Source of the DNA: Pseudomonas sp. M47T1
GTDB taxonomy: Bacteria > Pseudomonadota > Gammaproteobacteria > Pseudomonadales > Pseudomonadaceae
Direction of reading: 5' to 3'
DNA: 64,000 nt
NCBI RefSeq assembly: GCF_000263855.1
Contig: NZ_AJWX01000022.1
Location: 1-64,000, forward strand
Positions 61,769 to 64,000 of the stretch are shown here, in pieces (positions within the stretch are counted from its first letter, which is position 1; every line of letters starts with the position of its first letter). The notes under the pieces are model-generated. The model worked only from the letters and a program-made list of their open reading frames with translations. It did no database searches and was not told where the DNA came from. A program made the position numbers and the translations under genes.

Positions 61769-62043
61769 TCGATCACCTCGCCGCGCAACAGAAACTTGGC
61801 CAGGGCGAAGGAGCCGACGAAGCCGAACAGGGCGATCAACAGCGCCGCCTCGAAGTAGGTTTCGCTGCCGTAGCGAATGCCCAGCACCAGCATGGTCAGC
61901 ATGCCCAGAATGTACAGGTAGTCCAGGGCCAGCACCCGGTCCTGGGCGGACGGGCCCTTGAACAGGCGGTACAGGGTGAGCAGCATGGCCAGGGCAAAGA
62001 TCGCCAGGCTCAGCACAATGGCATGGTCGAGCAGGGCACTCAT
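61765..62043 (-). CDS. mnhF: Na+/H+ antiporter subunit F
   Basis: 92 residues. Three helices with the family pattern LYRLFKGPSAQDRVLALDYL (the conserved RLxxGPxxxDRVxALD block) and LIALFGFVGSFALAKFLLRG. ATG overlaps the mnhE stop by four bases. Confidence 0.93.
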   Translation of the reverse strand: MSALLDHAIVLSLAIFALAMLLTLYRLFKGPSAQDRVLALDYLYILGMLTMLVLGIRYGSETYFEAALLIALFGFVGSFALAKFLLRGEVIE

Positions 62044-62528
62044 TCGAAAATCTCCATGAGCGGGCGTTCGTAGGTGGTCTTGAAGTGCTCGATGAAGCGC
62101 GCCTCGTCATCCAGGTCGAACACGTGCAGCAGCAAAATGCTGCGGTCCAGGGCCAGCTCCGACCAGACCGTACCGGGCACCACCGTGGTAATGGTCGACA
62201 ACGCGGCCAGGCCGTTGGCGTCGCGCAGGTCCAGGGGAACCTTGACGAAAGCCGAGCGCGGCGCGCGGCGCCCCAGGTTGAGCACGCTCCAGGCTACCTG
62301 CAGGTTCGAGGTGACCACGTCAACACCCACGCGGCCCAACAGGCGCAACACGGTCCAGGGCTTGCGGATGCGCACCGGCTGGGGGCGCAGGGCACTCATC
62401 AGCAGCGGCGCCAGCACCCCCAGCAGCACGGCCAACACCAGATTGCCCGCGCTCAGCGACAGGTTCAACAACAGCCATAACCCGGCGCAGGCCAGCGACA
62501 GAAGCGGGGCAGGAAACAGGTGCTTCAT
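62040..62528 (-). CDS. mnhE: Na+/H+ antiporter subunit E
   Basis: 162 residues from ATG 62528, overlapping the mnhD stop by four bases; the longer frame upstream is inside mnhD. LLSLACAGLWLLLNLSLSAG in the first helix, then RVGVDVVTSNLQVAWSVLNL, and the diagnostic LSTITTVVPGTVWSELALDR. Structural subunit of the Mrp/Mnh/Pha antiporter. Confidence 0.92.
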   Translation of the reverse strand: MKHLFPAPLLSLACAGLWLLLNLSLSAGNLVLAVLLGVLAPLLMSALRPQPVRIRKPWTVLRLLGRVGVDVVTSNLQVAWSVLNLGRRAPRSAFVKVPLDLRDANGLAALSTITTVVPGTVWSELALDRSILLLHVFDLDDEARFIEHFKTTYERPLMEIFE

Positions 62529-64000
62529 GGGCGCACCTGGGCGGCCATCACCGCGTTGATGTAGTGGCTGGGTTCGTCTAGCAGGGCGGCCGTTGCGCGC
62601 ACGTAGCCCAGCAGCGCTTCGCCCTGGACGGTCAGCAACAGGCACAGGCCGAGCAGTACCACGATGGGCACGCACTCAAAACGCCGCAGCAACGGCGAAG
62701 GCCGTTCCTGGGGTGTCCAGAAGCGCTGGATGCCGACGCGGGTCATGGCCAGCAGGGTGCCCAGCCCGGAGAGGATCAGCAGCGCCACCAGCACCCAGGC
62801 CGCCGGGCTGGCGTGGCTGAACAGTGCCTGGATCAGGTTGAGCTTGGCGATGAACCCGGACAGCGGCGGCATGCCGATAACCAGCAGCGCGCACGCGATG
62901 TAGGCAAGACCCAGGAATGCCATGGTCCAGGGGATCACCTGGCCCACCACGGCTTTCTGCTCATCGTCCAGGTTGATGCCCTTGGGCGGGTGCAGGGACT
63001 CCACCGGGCGCGGCAGCAGGTCGCCGTCGTCCTCCAGGGCCATGTCGTTGGCCGACCGCGAGCGCTCGATCAGTTCGGCCAGCAGGAACAGCGCTGCCAG
63101 CGCCAGGGTGGAGCTGACCAGGTAGAACAGCGCGCCCGCGGTGATCGCTGGCACGCCAAAGCCGATGGCGGCCAGCAGGGAGCCGGCCGATACCAGTATG
63201 CTCAGGCTGGCCATGCGTTCCAGGCGCTGGGCGGCCAGCACGGCAATACCGGCCACGGCAATGGTCAGCAGCCCGCCGGCCAGTAGCCAGTCGCCGCCAA
63301 AATGCGCCGAGGCCCCGGCCTGGTCGGAAAACAACAGGCTCCACAGGCGCAGCAAGGTATAGACACCCACCTTGGTCATGATCGCGAACAGCGCCGCCAC
63401 CGGCGCGCTGGCCGAGGCGTAGGCGGGCACCAGCCAGAAGTTCAGCGGCCACATGCCGGCCTTGGCCAGGAACGCGGTGGCCAGGATGGCCACGCCCGCG
63501 TGCAGCAGGCCGACGTCGCCCGCTGGCACCTGGGGGATTTTCACCGCCAGGTCAGCCAGGTTGAGGGTGCCGGTAACGCCGTAGATCATGGCCGCGCCGA
63601 TCAGGAACAGCGACGAGGCCAGCAGGTTGATGGCAATGTAGTGCAGCCCCGACGACACGCGCGCCCGGCCCGAACCGTGCAGCAGCATGCCGTAGGAGGC
63701 CGCCAGCAGTACTTCGAAAAACACAAACAGGTTGAACAGGTCCGCCGTCAGGAACGCTCCGTAAAGCCCCATCAGCTGGATCTGGAACAGCGCATGGAAA
63801 CTGGCCCCGGCGCGATCCCAGCGGGCCATGGCGAACAGCAGGGCGGCGCTGGCGACGATGCCGGTCAGCACCAGCATCAGCGCCGACAGCCGGTCCAGCA
63901 CCAGCACAATGCCGAACGGTGCCGGCCAGTTGCCTGGCAGGTACACGCCAACGGCGCTGGTCTGGTCCTGTTGCTGGGTGCCGTGCAGCAGCACCGCAGC
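62525..64000 (-). CDS. mnhD: Na+/H+ antiporter subunit D (5' end beyond the window)
   Basis: 492 codons are visible, open to the window edge, so the N-terminal 30-60 residues are missing. Proton-pumping (NuoL/M/N-like) subunit: GIVLVLDRLSALMLVLTGIV, TADLFNLFVFFEVLLAASYG with the conserved Glu, FLAKAGMWPLNFWLVPAYAS with the key Lys, ALFAIMTKVGVYTLLRLWSL and GMPPLSGFIAKLNLIQALF. An acidic loop (NDMALEDDGDLLPRPVESLH) between later helices is typical of the Pseudomonas version. Upstream genes (mnhA/B, mnhC) would lie beyond 64,000. Confidence 0.93.
   Translation of the reverse strand, partial: AAVLLHGTQQQDQTSAVGVYLPGNWPAPFGIVLVLDRLSALMLVLTGIVASAALLFAMARWDRAGASFHALFQIQLMGLYGAFLTADLFNLFVFFEVLLAASYGMLLHGSGRARVSSGLHYIAINLLASSLFLIGAAMIYGVTGTLNLADLAVKIPQVPAGDVGLLHAGVAILATAFLAKAGMWPLNFWLVPAYASASAPVAALFAIMTKVGVYTLLRLWSLLFSDQAGASAHFGGDWLLAGGLLTIAVAGIAVLAAQRLERMASLSILVSAGSLLAAIGFGVPAITAGALFYLVSSTLALAALFLLAELIERSRSANDMALEDDGDLLPRPVESLHPPKGINLDDEQKAVVGQVIPWTMAFLGLAYIACALLVIGMPPLSGFIAKLNLIQALFSHASPAAWVLVALLILSGLGTLLAMTRVGIQRFWTPQERPSPLLRRFECVPIVVLLGLCLLLTVQGEALLGYVRATAALLDEPSHYINAVMAAQVRP

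Overview
This 64 kb window is a high-GC chromosomal segment from a Pseudomonas species, probably of the P. putida / P. fluorescens group. The gene repertoire fits: AgmR/ErcA/ErcS' proteins, a DUF3077 protein, a 647-residue IolC fusion, a DksA paralogue with incomplete zinc cysteines, and REP hairpins scattered between genes. The assignment rests on recognised protein families, not on a database search.

Positions 1-10,300 are an accessory region. It opens with a cut-off IS5-family element inserted into a polymorphic-toxin gene. A series of contact-dependent-inhibition (CDI, CdiA/FhaB-type) debris follows: an orphan nuclease-like toxin tail with a large immunity protein, an apparently active-site-less relative of that toxin, an orphan CdiI-type immunity gene, two small Pseudomonas proteins, and a frameshifted 3' piece of a filamentous-haemagglutinin (CdiA/FhaB) gene. 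That piece abuts an EndoU nuclease toxin followed by a MafI-like immunity gene. Next come another toxin-tail/immunity pair overlapping by ATGA, a second IS5-family element with a broken transposase, two unknown ORFs and a frameshifted antitoxin remnant. Several of these genes are AT-rich relative to the rest of the window, and immunity genes outnumber intact toxins. It reads as a graveyard or reservoir of toxin/immunity modules.

From 10.3 to 42 kb the window is ordinary core-like chromosome: an enoyl-CoA hydratase/HIBYL-CoA hydrolase; a LuxR-type regulator divergent from an amino-acid permease and a DmpA-type aminopeptidase; AroQ; a Zur-box-preceded zinc/manganese ABC transporter; membrane and stress proteins; a soluble PAS-PAS chemoreceptor; an MscS channel; an MFS transporter; an AraC regulator next to the ethanolamine operon (eat-eutB-eutC); PEBP, GNAT and DUF899 proteins; a chemoreceptor; a HAD phosphatase; a c-di-GMP phosphodiesterase; and the AgmR/ErcA/ErcS' alcohol-oxidation regulatory group.

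From 41.2 to 55.6 kb lies a myo-inositol catabolic locus: an RpiR/IolR-like repressor divergent from iolC-iolE-iolB-iolA-iolI-iolD, then a Gfo/Idh/MocA dehydrogenase and an inositol-type ABC importer. A 15-bp motif is shared, in opposite orientation, by the iolC and importer promoter regions. A classical iolG is not in the window. The rest (55.9-64 kb) holds the DksA-like protein, a chemoreceptor with a C-terminal sensor-like region, several small uncharacterised proteins, a glycine-betaine-type binding protein and the 3' part of a multisubunit Na+/H+ antiporter operon (mnhD-E-F-G) running off the window end. I saw no rRNA or tRNA genes and no CRISPR array.
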